Assembly: GCA_017467815.1 (NCBI GenBank)
Contig: JAFUKI010000052.1
Location: 1-37,689 of the forward strand
Source of the DNA: Clostridia bacterium
GTDB taxonomy: Bacteria > Bacillota > Clostridia > Oscillospirales > CAG-272
Direction: 5' to 3'
Length of the DNA stretch: 37,689 nt
In this document: positions 1 through 7,600 of the stretch, in pieces
Position numbering within the stretch: position 1 is the stretch's first letter
How the letters are laid out: each line of letters opens with the position of its first letter
The notes under the pieces: generated by a model
What the model was told of the DNA's origin: nothing
Database searches by the model: none
What the model saw: only the letters and a program-made list of their open reading frames with translations
Program-made: the position numbers and the translations under genes

Positions 1-449
1 AGGGGCTGGATACTCTTGGACAGCAGCGTGATGGAATCTGCGTGTACGGAAATTTCACCGGTTTTGGTCTTGAATACTGTCCCCTTTACACCGATAATAT
101 CACCGATGTCAAACTTTTTGAAGCCTGCATATGATTCTTCACCCAGGCTGTCTCTGGCAACATACACCTGCATATTGCCGGACAGGTCCTGTACATGGCA
201 GAAGGATGCCTTACCCATGATACGCTTGGACATCATACGGCCGGCGATGGCTACTTCACTGCCTTCCAGTGCATCATACTGATTTCTGATATCTTCTGCA
301 TGGTGGGTTACATCGTACTTGGTGATCTGGAACGGGTCTGCGTTTGCGTCCTGCAGTGCCTTCAGCTTGTCTCTGCGGACCTGCAGAATTTCGCTGAGTT
401 CCTTTTCTGTCATCTGGGGAGCTGCGTTGTTGTTATTTTCGTTTGCCAT
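1..449 (-). CDS. lysS: Lysyl-tRNA synthetase, N-terminal part (cut by window edge)
   Basis: Class II lysyl-tRNA synthetase, which charges tRNA-Lys with lysine in the cytoplasm. Only about 149 N-terminal residues are present; the gene continues off the left edge. The visible part holds a helical N-terminal extension starting MANENNNAAPQM and then the OB-fold anticodon-binding domain, recognisable from GRMMSKRIMGKASF and the following HVQDLSGNMQVYV strand pair, both typical of bacterial LysS. The ATG at 449-447 is preceded on the minus strand by AGAAAGG. It lies 24 bases downstream of greA on the same strand and is probably cotranscribed with it, an arrangement common in bacteria. The catalytic domain is outside the window, so its integrity cannot be judged. 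Confidence 0.93.
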   Translation of the reverse strand, partial: MANENNNNAAPQMTEKELSEILQVRRDKLKALQDANADPFQITKYDVTHHAEDIRNQYDALEGSEVAIAGRMMSKRIMGKASFCHVQDLSGNMQVYVARDSLGEESYAGFKKFDIGDIIGVKGTVFKTKTGEISVHADSITLLSKSIQP

Positions 450-473
450 ATATTAAACTGCCTTTCTTATCTA

Positions 474-968
474 TCAACCGTTGTTTTTTGTTCTGGATAC
501 GGCAAGAATCTTCATTTTTGTTTCGCCGCTGGGGGTGTGTACTGTTACAATGTCCCCTTCCTTTGCGCCGATCATGGCTGCACCGATGGGGCTTCTGTCG
601 GAAATTCTGCCGAGCATGGGGTTGGCTTCGTTGGTACCTACCAGATTATATTCCAGTTCTTCATCGTATTCCATATCCAGTACCTTAACGGTGGAACCCA
701 GGTTGACTACGTCCGCTTTGAATTCGGATTCGTCCACGATCTCAGCGTGTTCCAGCAGTTCTTCCAGTTCTGCGATACGGGAAACCACCTTTGCCTGTTC
801 GTTCTTGGCTTCATCGTATTCACTGTTTTCGGACAGGTCGCCGAAGGAACGTGCTTCTGCCAGGCTTACCTTAACTTCTTCGATTTTTACCTTTTTCAGG
901 TATTCCAGTTCGTCCAACATAGCCTTGTGACCTTCGACTGTGTACTTGATCTTCTTAGACTGCTCCAT
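474..968 (-). CDS. greA: Transcription elongation factor GreA
   Basis: GreA rescues backtracked RNA polymerase by stimulating cleavage of the nascent RNA 3' end. The 164-residue product is close to the usual ~158. It has the N-terminal antiparallel coiled coil (about residues 1-80), including the SFGDLSENSEYDEAK stretch whose acidic residues form the catalytic tip. The C-terminal globular FKBP-like domain (about 85-160) includes LGSTVKV and the SPIGAAMIGAKEGD segment. The ATG at 968 follows a purine-rich AGGAGAG/CAGGAAA leader. An extended -10 element at 1006-1011 suggests greA-lysS can be transcribed independently of the ctpA gene upstream. Confidence 0.96.
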   Translation of the reverse strand: MEQSKKIKYTVEGHKAMLDELEYLKKVKIEEVKVSLAEARSFGDLSENSEYDEAKNEQAKVVSRIAELEELLEHAEIVDESEFKADVVNLGSTVKVLDMEYDEELEYNLVGTNEANPMLGRISDRSPIGAAMIGAKEGDIVTVHTPSGETKMKILAVSRTKNNG

Positions 969-1002
969 TTTCCTGTACTCTCCTGTTATTGTTTATTGCA
1001 TT

Positions 1003-1011
1003 GTCATTATA
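1003..1011 (-). promoter_or_regulatory. Candidate extended -10 promoter for greA-lysS
   Basis: On the minus strand the gap between ctpA and greA contains TGATATAAT, with the TATAAT hexamer at 1006-1011. This matches the extended -10 consensus TGnTATAAT and lies about 38 bases upstream of the greA ATG. I do not see a good -35 hexamer at 17-bp spacing; the extended -10 may compensate. The upstream part of this promoter would overlap the 3' end of ctpA. Confidence 0.5.
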
Positions 1012-1037
1012 TCAGATTTCCGTCCGCTTATGCCTGT

Positions 1038-2318
1038 TTATTCTTTCAGGGCAGCTACAGCAGCGGCAAGCTGATTGTCTTCTTCATCTGTGATCTTATA
1101 AATGTTTTTATTCTGCAGTTCCTCCGCCAGTTCCACTTCAATGTGGGGTGTGATACCTACGCCGTGGTAGTTTTCACCGTAGGGAGGATTATACATACGA
1201 TAAGTGATGGATACCGCACTTGCATCCGACAGCGGTACCGTGGTCTGCATACAGCCTTTTCCGTAGGTGGTTGTACCGACGATAACGGCTTTTTCGTAAT
1301 CCCGCAGTGCGCTGGTGAACAGTTCCGCCGCACTTGCCGTACTGCCATTGACAACTACTGCCATGGGGATGTCCAGCTCTGTTGCTTCGGAATAATAGGA
1401 ATCCACTTCGTTGCCCTGGGCATCAAAAATGCGGATGATCGGTCCTTCCGGCAGGATATAATCCAATACCGTTACGATGGACGACAGTTCACCGCCGGGA
1501 TTGTACCGCAGGTCAACCACCAGATCGGTACAGCCCTGCCCGGTCAGATCTTCCACGGCTGCCACGAACTGTTCCGGTGTTTTGGAATCAAAACCGGTGA
1601 TTTTGATAACCCCCACTGTGGCATCCGGTCCGTATACGTGATGCATTACCGTCTGTTCTGTGATCTTGGCGCGGGTAATACGGAAATCCACGGTTTCTTC
1701 ATAATGCTCGCCTCTGGCTACGGAGAAAATCGCTTCTGTTCCCTCTTTACCCTGCAGCTTGGCAACGGCGGCATAGTATCCGATCTCTTCAACGTATTCC
1801 ACCGGATCTTCGCCCACAGTAATGATCAGATCCCCGCTTTGTACACCTGCCTCCAGTGCGGGAGAATCCGGCATAACATTGAGTACCTCAATCACATGGA
1901 GATCCGTATTATAGATTACGTTGATCCCGATACCGGACATTTCCCCTTCCAGATCGCTGAGCATTTCCTGGAATTCTTCCGCATTGTAATAATTTGCGTA
2001 ATCATCCCCGGTGCCTGCCACATAACCGGAAATGGTCATGTCGATCAGTTTATCATCGTCAATCTCACCGATATAGTAGTTCCGGTACAGATAATCCACT
2101 TCTTCCAGTTTGGTTACCAGCTTGTACATGAATTCCGAGCTGACTTCCAGACCTTCATCCACCTCGCCGGAAGATTCGGTTTCTCCCGGTGCGGAAATGA
2201 TTTCATTTACAGACTTTTCTTCATATTTGTTCTGCAGAACAAGGTAGGTTGTTTCAAAAGTCAACAGGCATCCCACAAGGGTTACCGCAATCGCTGCACC
2301 TATTGAAATTTTCTTCAT
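1038..2318 (-). CDS. ctpA: S41 family carboxyl-terminal processing protease
   Basis: Membrane-anchored serine protease that trims or degrades exported proteins from their C-termini. Residues 5-28 form an uncleaved signal anchor. A PDZ domain covers about residues 115-200 (MSGIGI, then DSPALEAGVQSGDLI). The S41 catalytic core follows, with RYNPGGEL and the probable catalytic Ser329 in NGSTASAAELF, Lys354 in TYGKG and Gln358. The 25-residue Ser-Lys spacing and +4 Gln match CtpB/Prc enzymes. The 426-residue length is normal. It is last in the ftsE-ftsX-M23-ctpA series on this strand, so it may process or turn over the neighbouring murein hydrolase; that role is inferred from position. The ATG at 2318 follows AAGGAAAA at a somewhat long spacing. 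Confidence 0.93.
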   Translation of the reverse strand: MKKISIGAAIAVTLVGCLLTFETTYLVLQNKYEEKSVNEIISAPGETESSGEVDEGLEVSSEFMYKLVTKLEEVDYLYRNYYIGEIDDDKLIDMTISGYVAGTGDDYANYYNAEEFQEMLSDLEGEMSGIGINVIYNTDLHVIEVLNVMPDSPALEAGVQSGDLIITVGEDPVEYVEEIGYYAAVAKLQGKEGTEAIFSVARGEHYEETVDFRITRAKITEQTVMHHVYGPDATVGVIKITGFDSKTPEQFVAAVEDLTGQGCTDLVVDLRYNPGGELSSIVTVLDYILPEGPIIRIFDAQGNEVDSYYSEATELDIPMAVVVNGSTASAAELFTSALRDYEKAVIVGTTTYGKGCMQTTVPLSDASAVSITYRMYNPPYGENYHGVGITPHIEVELAEELQNKNIYKITDEEDNQLAAAVAALKE

Positions 2319-2388
2319 ATTGGTACTATTTTCCTTATGTTTGATATTTATTTCCCGCTTCCCTGAGCAGGATACATTTCACCGCCTG

Positions 2389-3576
2389 TTACGGCAGGTT
2401 GATGTAGTTTCTGGGGTTCTGGACCTCGCCGTTCTCACGGACTTCAAAATGCAGATGGTTACCGGAAGAATTTCCCGTGGAACCCACCTTGCCGATAAGC
2501 TGACCTTTCTCCACCTTGTCTCCCACATTGACAAGCCGCTGGTTCATATGGGCGTACAATGTCGCCTTTCCGCCGCCGTGGTCGATCAGGACGTAGTTGC
2601 CGTAGCTGTTGTGATAGGTACTGGTAACCACTTCCCCCGCGTTTGCCGCATAAATTTCCGTGTTGGCTGCACAGGCAAGGTCAATGCCATAGTGGTAGTC
2701 ATCCATACCCCATAGCTTACGCCAGCCCTGTTCCGAGGAAACATAATACTTTACATCCAGCGGCAGGGGCCAGCCCATAACGCCGCCGACATAATTGGAC
2801 TTATTCTTTTCTGCCAGTTCCTTCAGATACTGCTGCAGCTGGGCGTCCAGTTCTTTTTCCAGAGCCAGATTTTCGTAGTATTTGTCCAGCCATTTTGCTT
2901 CGTCATTTTCCAGCGACTGCATATACGCAAGGGCTTCGTCGGAAATTTTCTGGGCATCGGCAATACTCTGTTCGTACTGCTTCATTGTCGTTTCCTGCAA
3001 AGCAAGGCTTTCAACCAGAGCAAGCTGTGCTTCTTCCAGGTCGGCCTTGTTCTGTTTCAGGGATTCGATTACCCGTTTGTCATATTCCCGGATGGTGTTG
3101 ACGGTGTCAATACGGTTGAAGAAATCCGTCAGGCTCTGGGCACCCAGTATCAGTTCCAGATAACTGACTTCCCCTTCTTCGTAAACCGTTACCATGCGGT
3201 CAAGGAATGCCTGATATTTGGTTTCGATATTGACAGTGGCTGTCGCGATCATTTCTTCCTTGCTGGCGATCTGTTCCACAATGGAATCGTACTGTTTTTT
3301 TGCCAGTTCCTTCTTCTTGACTGCCAGATCCACCAGGCTGTCATATGCCGCTTTCTGTTCCATGGCGCTTGCCTGTTCGTTACGCACCTGCTGCAGATTG
3401 TTCAGTGCTTCCTGTTGGCGCTTGGATATTTCCGCAAGCTGCTGTTCATAAGACTGCACTGTGGCATCTGTCAGTCCGGCGTTGGACAAGGGTTTTGAGG
3501 AAAGAAACGATGTTGTCAATAAAAGACACAGGCATATTCCGAAAAAAGATTTTATTCTGTTACGGGATATTTTCAA
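2389..3576 (-). CDS. Secreted coiled-coil M23 peptidase (FtsEX-linked murein hydrolase)
   Basis: Probable cell-wall endopeptidase or hydrolase activator exported across the membrane. The order is a signal sequence (about 1-29), a long coiled coil rich in Gln, Glu and Lys (about 40-260), and a C-terminal LytM/M23 domain (about 268-395). All zinc ligands of an active M23 enzyme are visible: His295 and Asp299 in HYGID, His343 in LYAHM, and His374/His376 in NHLHFEV. The architecture resembles EnvC and the PcsB/CwlO-type proteins that FtsEX activates through the coiled coil. EnvC proper has a degenerate M23 site, and this one looks competent. The start is TTG at 3576, chosen because GGGAGGT lies about 6 bases upstream. 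ftsX lies 44 bases upstream, ctpA downstream. Confidence 0.9.
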   Translation of the reverse strand: MKISRNRIKSFFGICLCLLLTTSFLSSKPLSNAGLTDATVQSYEQQLAEISKRQQEALNNLQQVRNEQASAMEQKAAYDSLVDLAVKKKELAKKQYDSIVEQIASKEEMIATATVNIETKYQAFLDRMVTVYEEGEVSYLELILGAQSLTDFFNRIDTVNTIREYDKRVIESLKQNKADLEEAQLALVESLALQETTMKQYEQSIADAQKISDEALAYMQSLENDEAKWLDKYYENLALEKELDAQLQQYLKELAEKNKSNYVGGVMGWPLPLDVKYYVSSEQGWRKLWGMDDYHYGIDLACAANTEIYAANAGEVVTSTYHNSYGNYVLIDHGGGKATLYAHMNQRLVNVGDKVEKGQLIGKVGSTGNSSGNHLHFEVRENGEVQNPRNYINLP

Positions 3577-3620
3577 TATATACCTCCCTGCGGATTTTTC
3601 CGCATATGTTGCTTTGCTGT

Positions 3621-4499
3621 TTACTGCTTCAGGTATTTTCCGAGTGAAATGGAAGAACCGATGATACCGGTAAGAACACCAAGTCCGATGAATCCGATGA
3701 GAACATACAGATAGATGCTGTCAAAGGAGGCGATGGTGATCATCTTCATATCTTCAGTCGCCATGGTTTCGATGTAGCTGTAGAAATACCATTCCACAAA
3801 ATAAGCGGTTATACTGGATACCAGACCGATTATAATACCTTCAATCACAAACGGCAGGGTAATAAACCATCCCGTGGCGCCCACGTACCGCATGACGCTG
3901 ATTTCATGCCGTCTTGCGAACACGGACAGCTTGATGGTATTCACGATAATGAACACGCTGACAACCACCAGAATGGCAAGGAACCAGATGAAAATCAGCA
4001 TAATACCGTTTTTGAAGCTTTCCAGAGTGGAGGCAAGGTCGGCTTTGTCGCTGAGCTTACGGTAGCCTTCGATCTGCTGGATCTGGTATTTCAGTTCCGG
4101 CACCTTTTCGTTTTCCTGATAGATGATGGTGAAGGAATCGGACAGCGGATTCTCCTCTTCGGTTACGTCGGCGTACACCTCATACTCCTGCTTCATCTGC
4201 TGAAGAGCCTGGGATTTGGTGGTACGCGTGACCGATTCCACGTGATCCAGAGAGTCCAGTTTGTCTCCGATGGCAACGATGGCTTCCTCTTCCAGATCAA
4301 AATTCAGATATACAATGATTTCATTCTGCAGACCGAAATCTTCCAGGTTGACATCAATATTATATACCAGCAGCGTAAAGCCGCCGATAACCACCAGACA
4401 GCTCATCAGAATCGCAATGGAGGCAAAGGACATTACGCCGTTGCGCCACAGTCCTCTGAATGCCTGACCGATAAAATAAAACAGGCTGTATCGTTTCAC
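3621..4499 (-). CDS. ftsX: Cell division ABC transporter permease FtsX
   Basis: Integral membrane partner of FtsE. The pair uses ATP hydrolysis to activate extracytoplasmic peptidoglycan hydrolases. The 292-residue product has the FtsX topology: a transmembrane segment near 21-45, a large extracytoplasmic loop (about 46-165), then three more segments near 168-192, 208-232 and 260-285. The second segment is followed by the conserved IKLSVFARRHEISVMRYVGA stretch, the coupling region contacting FtsE. The start is GTG at 4499, overlapping the FtsE stop by four bases (GTGA), with GGGAGG upstream, so the two are translationally coupled. The next gene encodes a coiled-coil M23 protein, the expected kind of FtsX partner. 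Confidence 0.95.
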   Translation of the reverse strand: MKRYSLFYFIGQAFRGLWRNGVMSFASIAILMSCLVVIGGFTLLVYNIDVNLEDFGLQNEIIVYLNFDLEEEAIVAIGDKLDSLDHVESVTRTTKSQALQQMKQEYEVYADVTEEENPLSDSFTIIYQENEKVPELKYQIQQIEGYRKLSDKADLASTLESFKNGIMLIFIWFLAILVVVSVFIIVNTIKLSVFARRHEISVMRYVGATGWFITLPFVIEGIIIGLVSSITAYFVEWYFYSYIETMATEDMKMITIASFDSIYLYVLIGFIGLGVLTGIIGSSISLGKYLKQ

Positions 4500-5173
4500 T
4501 GGAACATACCTCCCACCTTATCCTCGGTAATGAGTCCGTCTTTCAGATGTACAACACGCTGTTTGTAGTAATCCACCAGATTCTTTTCATGGGTAACCAC
4601 AATAACGGTTTTGCCGAGCTTGTTGATCTTGATCAGCAGGTTCATGATCTCCAGAGACATTTTCGGGTCGATGTTTCCGGTAGGCTCATCGGCGATGATG
4701 ATCTTGGGATTATTCGCCAGAGCTCTTGCCAGGGCTACACGCTGCTGTTCACCACCGGAAATTTCCTGGGGGAAGGAGTCCTGCTTTTCCGCCAGATTCA
4801 CGGTATTCAGAATAGCGGGTACTCTCCGGCGGATCATCTTCTTGGGTGTTCCCACTACTTCCATGGCAAAGGCTACGTTTTCGTACACGGTCTTTTTGGG
4901 GAACAGACGGAAATCCTGAAATACCACGCCAAGCTCTCTGCGGTAGTAAGGCACCTTGAAATTGGACATCTCGGTAAGATTGTAGTCGCCTACGATCAGT
5001 TTACCGGATGTGGGTCTTTCTTCACGGAGCAGCAGTTTCATCAATGTGGTCTTACCGGCACCGGAATGACCCACGATGAATACAAATTCGCCGTCGTCAA
5101 TGTGAAGATTCACACCCTTCAGCGCAAATGTACCGTTGGGGTATGCTTTTTTTACGTTTACAAAATCAATCAT
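4496..5173 (-). CDS. ftsE: Cell division ATP-binding protein FtsE
   Basis: ATPase subunit of the FtsEX complex at the division site. The 225-residue ABC domain is complete: Walker A GHSGAGKTT (35-43), Q-loop near Gln86 (VVFQDFRL), signature SGGEQQR (139-145), Walker B IIIADEPTGNID with Glu163, and the H-loop in VVTHEKN. Length and motifs are standard. The ATG at 5173 has a strong AGGAGAGG leader. It heads the ftsE-ftsX-M23-ctpA series. About 210 bases separate it from the regulator gene upstream on the same strand, and I could not identify a convincing promoter there. Confidence 0.96.
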   Translation of the reverse strand: MIDFVNVKKAYPNGTFALKGVNLHIDDGEFVFIVGHSGAGKTTLMKLLLREERPTSGKLIVGDYNLTEMSNFKVPYYRRELGVVFQDFRLFPKKTVYENVAFAMEVVGTPKKMIRRRVPAILNTVNLAEKQDSFPQEISGGEQQRVALARALANNPKIIIADEPTGNIDPKMSLEIMNLLIKINKLGKTVIVVTHEKNLVDYYKQRVVHLKDGLITEDKVGGMFQ

Positions 5174-5383
5174 ATACTTCCTCTCCTGGGGAATCCGTTG
5201 TTTTTATTCGCTGTTCGGGCAACCTAACAATATTTCTGAACAAAGCATTTCTATTTTTGAAATAATCTTTGTATAAAACACATACGGGGACGGCATATCC
5301 GTACAGCCGGAAAGATACGCTCTCTCCGACCGGCACAGCATATGCAGCCCCACGGGGTTTATTTATTGTTTTGATGCAGAAAA
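5174..5383 (-). other. Intergenic stretch between regulator gene and ftsE
   Basis: No convincing gene. On the minus strand a hairpin of about ten pairs with a two-base bulge can form from GCCGG at 5329-5333 to CCGGC at 5305-5309, but no T-tract follows, so it is not a clear terminator. A TTG-started frame of 73 codons spans the gap without a ribosome-binding site or recognisable domain, and I do not count it as a gene. A promoter for ftsE is expected here, but I see no hexamer pair good enough to call. Confidence 0.3.
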
Positions 5384-6469
5384 TCAATATTTCACAGGTT
5401 TGGTTGTCAGATAACGCTTGACCATCAGGGCTACCTTGAAGGTGATGGCATGGTCAAATTCGCGCAGATCCAGACCGGTGAGCTTGCGGATCTTCTCAAG
5501 ACGGTAAACCAGTGTATTTCTGTGTACAAACAGCTTTCTGGATGTTTCGGAAACATTCAGATTGTTTTCAAAGAAGCACTGGATGGTCATCAGGGTTTCT
5601 CTGTCGAGAGAATCCAGACTGCCGTTCTTGAATACTTCCTGCAGGAACATTTCACAGAGGGTGGTGGGCAGCTGATAGATCAGACGGCCGATACCCAGGT
5701 TTTCATAGCTGATGATGTTCTTTTCCGTATCAAATACCTTACCGACTTCCAGAGCAACCTGGGCTTCCTTATAGGAACGGGCGAGATCCTTGATGTTGTC
5801 CACGATCGTACCGATACCGATGGATACCTTGGTGTAGAATTCGGAATTGAGCGTATCGGCAATGCTCTTTGCCATCTTTTCGATTTCCTTGATATCGCTG
5901 TTGGCTTTCAGTTCCTTCACCAGAACGATATCCTGTTCGCTGGTGGAAATTACATAGTCCTTGTTCTTATCCGGGAAAATATTCTGTACCATATCAAAGG
6001 ACAGAACATCGGACTTGGAGTGGAACTTGATCAGGAAAACCACGCGAGTCTCTTCCGCATTGAAACGGAGTTCCTTGGACTTGATGTAAATATCGCTGGG
6101 AAGAATATTATCAAGAATGATATTTTTGATAAAGGAGCTCTTATCGTATTTTTCATCATACAGATTCTTGATATTGGAAAGAGATACTGCCAGAACAGTT
6201 ACCATCTTTTCCGCAAACTTGTCTTCTCCCTCAATAAAAACAATGTATTCCCACTTGGAACCTGCGCCGATGGGTCTGTAAGTATATCCGCCGGATGTGA
6301 TAGCTTCGGTGGTGTATGCCAGTTCATCTCTCACGCCCTGACGCATCTCTCCGATTTTAACAAGTTCACTGCAGGCAACGATGACACCGTTATCATCAAT
6401 CACACCGATTACACGATCCACTGCGTCTCTCATTTGATGAATGATACCCTGAAACAGACGATTGGACAT
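5384..6469 (-). CDS. CdaR/PucR-type helix-turn-helix transcriptional regulator
   Basis: Cytoplasmic transcription factor of the CdaR (sugar-diacid regulator)/PucR type, 361 residues. The N-terminal ~130 residues resemble the diacid-recognition domain (AVDRVIGVIDDNGVIVACSE, then IGEMRQG). The middle has the degenerate GGDEF-like segment of PucR proteins (about 150-270, VSIGIGTIVDNIKDLARSY). The C-terminus carries the helix-turn-helix (about 300-355, LNVSETSRKLFVHRNTLVYR). The ligand cannot be read from sequence. The ATG at 6469 has GAAAGGAG upstream. It is divergent from trmO-iorA-iorB-paaK and upstream of ftsEX; PucR-type regulators often act on a neighbouring catabolic operon, so the aryl-pyruvate operon is one possible target. 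Confidence 0.87.
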   Translation of the reverse strand: MSNRLFQGIIHQMRDAVDRVIGVIDDNGVIVACSELVKIGEMRQGVRDELAYTTEAITSGGYTYRPIGAGSKWEYIVFIEGEDKFAEKMVTVLAVSLSNIKNLYDEKYDKSSFIKNIILDNILPSDIYIKSKELRFNAEETRVVFLIKFHSKSDVLSFDMVQNIFPDKNKDYVISTSEQDIVLVKELKANSDIKEIEKMAKSIADTLNSEFYTKVSIGIGTIVDNIKDLARSYKEAQVALEVGKVFDTEKNIISYENLGIGRLIYQLPTTLCEMFLQEVFKNGSLDSLDRETLMTIQCFFENNLNVSETSRKLFVHRNTLVYRLEKIRKLTGLDLREFDHAITFKVALMVKRYLTTKPVKY

Positions 6470-6522
6470 AAATAGCTCCTTTCAAGATTTATATAAAATA
6501 TGTCTTGTATATACTATACTAT

Positions 6523-6551
6523 ATTTTACATGATTTTTTGTGTTTTTTCAA
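6523..6551 (-). promoter_or_regulatory. Promoter of the CdaR/PucR-type regulator gene
   Basis: On the minus strand TTGAAA (6546-6551) and TAAAAT (6523-6528) are separated by exactly 17 bp, close to the sigma-A consensus. The predicted transcript start near 6516 would give a leader of about 46 bases containing the AAAGGAG ribosome-binding site. Confidence 0.6.
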
Positions 6552-6641
6552 TAGGAAAATAAGTATTTTTTATAAAAAAACGCATTTTTTTTGCATTTAT
6601 CTTATATTTTCGTCTATAGTGAATATTTACAAGGTCTTTTT

Positions 6642-6658
6642 ACGGCGTTTTTTGCCGT
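6642..6658. repeat. Short inverted repeat in the divergent intergenic region
   Basis: Perfect 5-bp arms ACGGC/GCCGT around a 7-base T-rich loop, lying between the two divergent promoters (6523-6551 and 6772-6800). The rest of the ~395-base gap between the regulator and trmO is very AT-rich with no gene I can support. The repeat could be an operator for the divergent regulator or a small hairpin; sequence alone does not decide. Confidence 0.3.
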
Positions 6659-6771
6659 TCATTTTCCATAGAATTCCACAAAATTATTATAAGAATACCA
6701 CAAATATCCCGTTCAGTCAAGTGTTTCTTTGTGAATTTTTCGCACATTTTCTTGGATCTATGTTTTTTCAC

Positions 6772-6800
6772 TTGCATTGATCCGGCTTTCGTGCTATAAT
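6772..6800 (+). promoter_or_regulatory. Promoter of trmO-iorA-iorB-paaK
   Basis: TTGCAT (6772-6777) and TATAAT (6795-6800) are 17 bp apart, and TGC directly precedes TATAAT, giving an extended -10. This is among the best promoter matches in the window. Initiation near 6807 leaves too little leader for the ATG at 6817 and supports the ATG at 6865 as the trmO start. Confidence 0.75.
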
Positions 6801-6864
6801 ATGTCATTATAATAATATGATATTTTGCTGCTTTTTCAAGCGGTCAGAAAGAAGATCTTCCTCT

Positions 6865-7566
6865 ATGTCTCAAGACTGTGTACTGCGTATTATCGCGTAT
6901 ATTTACAATGATTATTCCGGGAAATTCGGTATTCCCCGGCAAAGCGGGCTGGTGGACGGTATGGATTCCCTTATCGTTTTCGAGCCGGAATACCGTGATC
7001 CCAGTGCTCTTCGGGGGCTGGAACAATATTCCCATTTATGGCTGCTCTGGCAGTTTTCCGAAGTTGTCAGAAAGCGGCAGAGTGCGGATGAATGGTCTCC
7101 CACGGTACGCCCGCCGAAGTTAGGGGGAAATACGAGAATGGGGGTTTTCGCGACCCGTTCCCCCAACCGTCCCAATCCCATCGGTCTTTCCTCCGTGAAG
7201 CTTGTGGGGGTGGATACGGATACGGAATATGGTCCCGTACTGCACGTAACCGGTGCGGATCTGATGAACGGTACGCCTATTTACGATATCAAACCCTACC
7301 TGCCCTACACCGATTCCCATCCGGGTGCTTCCGGCGGTTTCGCCCTGCAGCAGAAGGAAGGGACGCTGGATGTGGTGATTCCGCCCGAACTGCTTCAGGA
7401 AATCCCGGCGGAAAAGCAGGATGTTCTTATACAGATTCTTGCACAGGATCCCAGACCGAGCTATCAGAATGCACCGGACAGGATGTATTATATGCCCTTC
7501 GGCAGTCTGGAGATCGGTTTTACCGTATCGGACACTGTGCTGACCGTACACAAAGTACAGAAATAA
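6865..7566 (+). CDS. trmO: tRNA (N6-threonylcarbamoyladenosine37-N6)-methyltransferase TrmO
   Basis: TrmO (TsaA/YaeB family) uses S-adenosylmethionine to methylate t6A at position 37 of certain threonine tRNAs, tuning decoding. The 233-residue product shows the family features: FGIPRQSGL near residue 21-29, then the conserved GVFATRSPNRPNPIGLS block around 97-113, which contributes to cofactor binding in the beta-barrel fold, and LHVTGADLMNGTPIYDIKPYLPY further on. The C-terminal ~90 residues match the small TrmO C-terminal domain. I chose ATG 6865 over ATG 6817 because AGAAAGAAG sits 10 bases upstream and the predicted transcript starts near 6807. It is first in an apparent operon; iorA begins 34 bases after its stop. 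Confidence 0.88.
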   Translation: MSQDCVLRIIAYIYNDYSGKFGIPRQSGLVDGMDSLIVFEPEYRDPSALRGLEQYSHLWLLWQFSEVVRKRQSADEWSPTVRPPKLGGNTRMGVFATRSPNRPNPIGLSSVKLVGVDTDTEYGPVLHVTGADLMNGTPIYDIKPYLPYTDSHPGASGGFALQQKEGTLDVVIPPELLQEIPAEKQDVLIQILAQDPRPSYQNAPDRMYYMPFGSLEIGFTVSDTVLTVHKVQK

Positions 7567-7600
7567 TGTCAACTTGATGTTGCTGAAAGGAGGATACAAT

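Noticed and set aside
195..2306. A very long plus-strand open frame (over 700 codons) across greA and ctpA
   Set aside because: It is the antisense of two clear genes, is unusually rich in Cys, Phe and His, has no ribosome-binding site and shows no domain.
5166..5387. A 73-codon minus-strand frame filling the regulator-ftsE gap
   Set aside because: TTG start without a ribosome-binding site, no conserved features, and it runs into ftsE; more likely non-coding leader.
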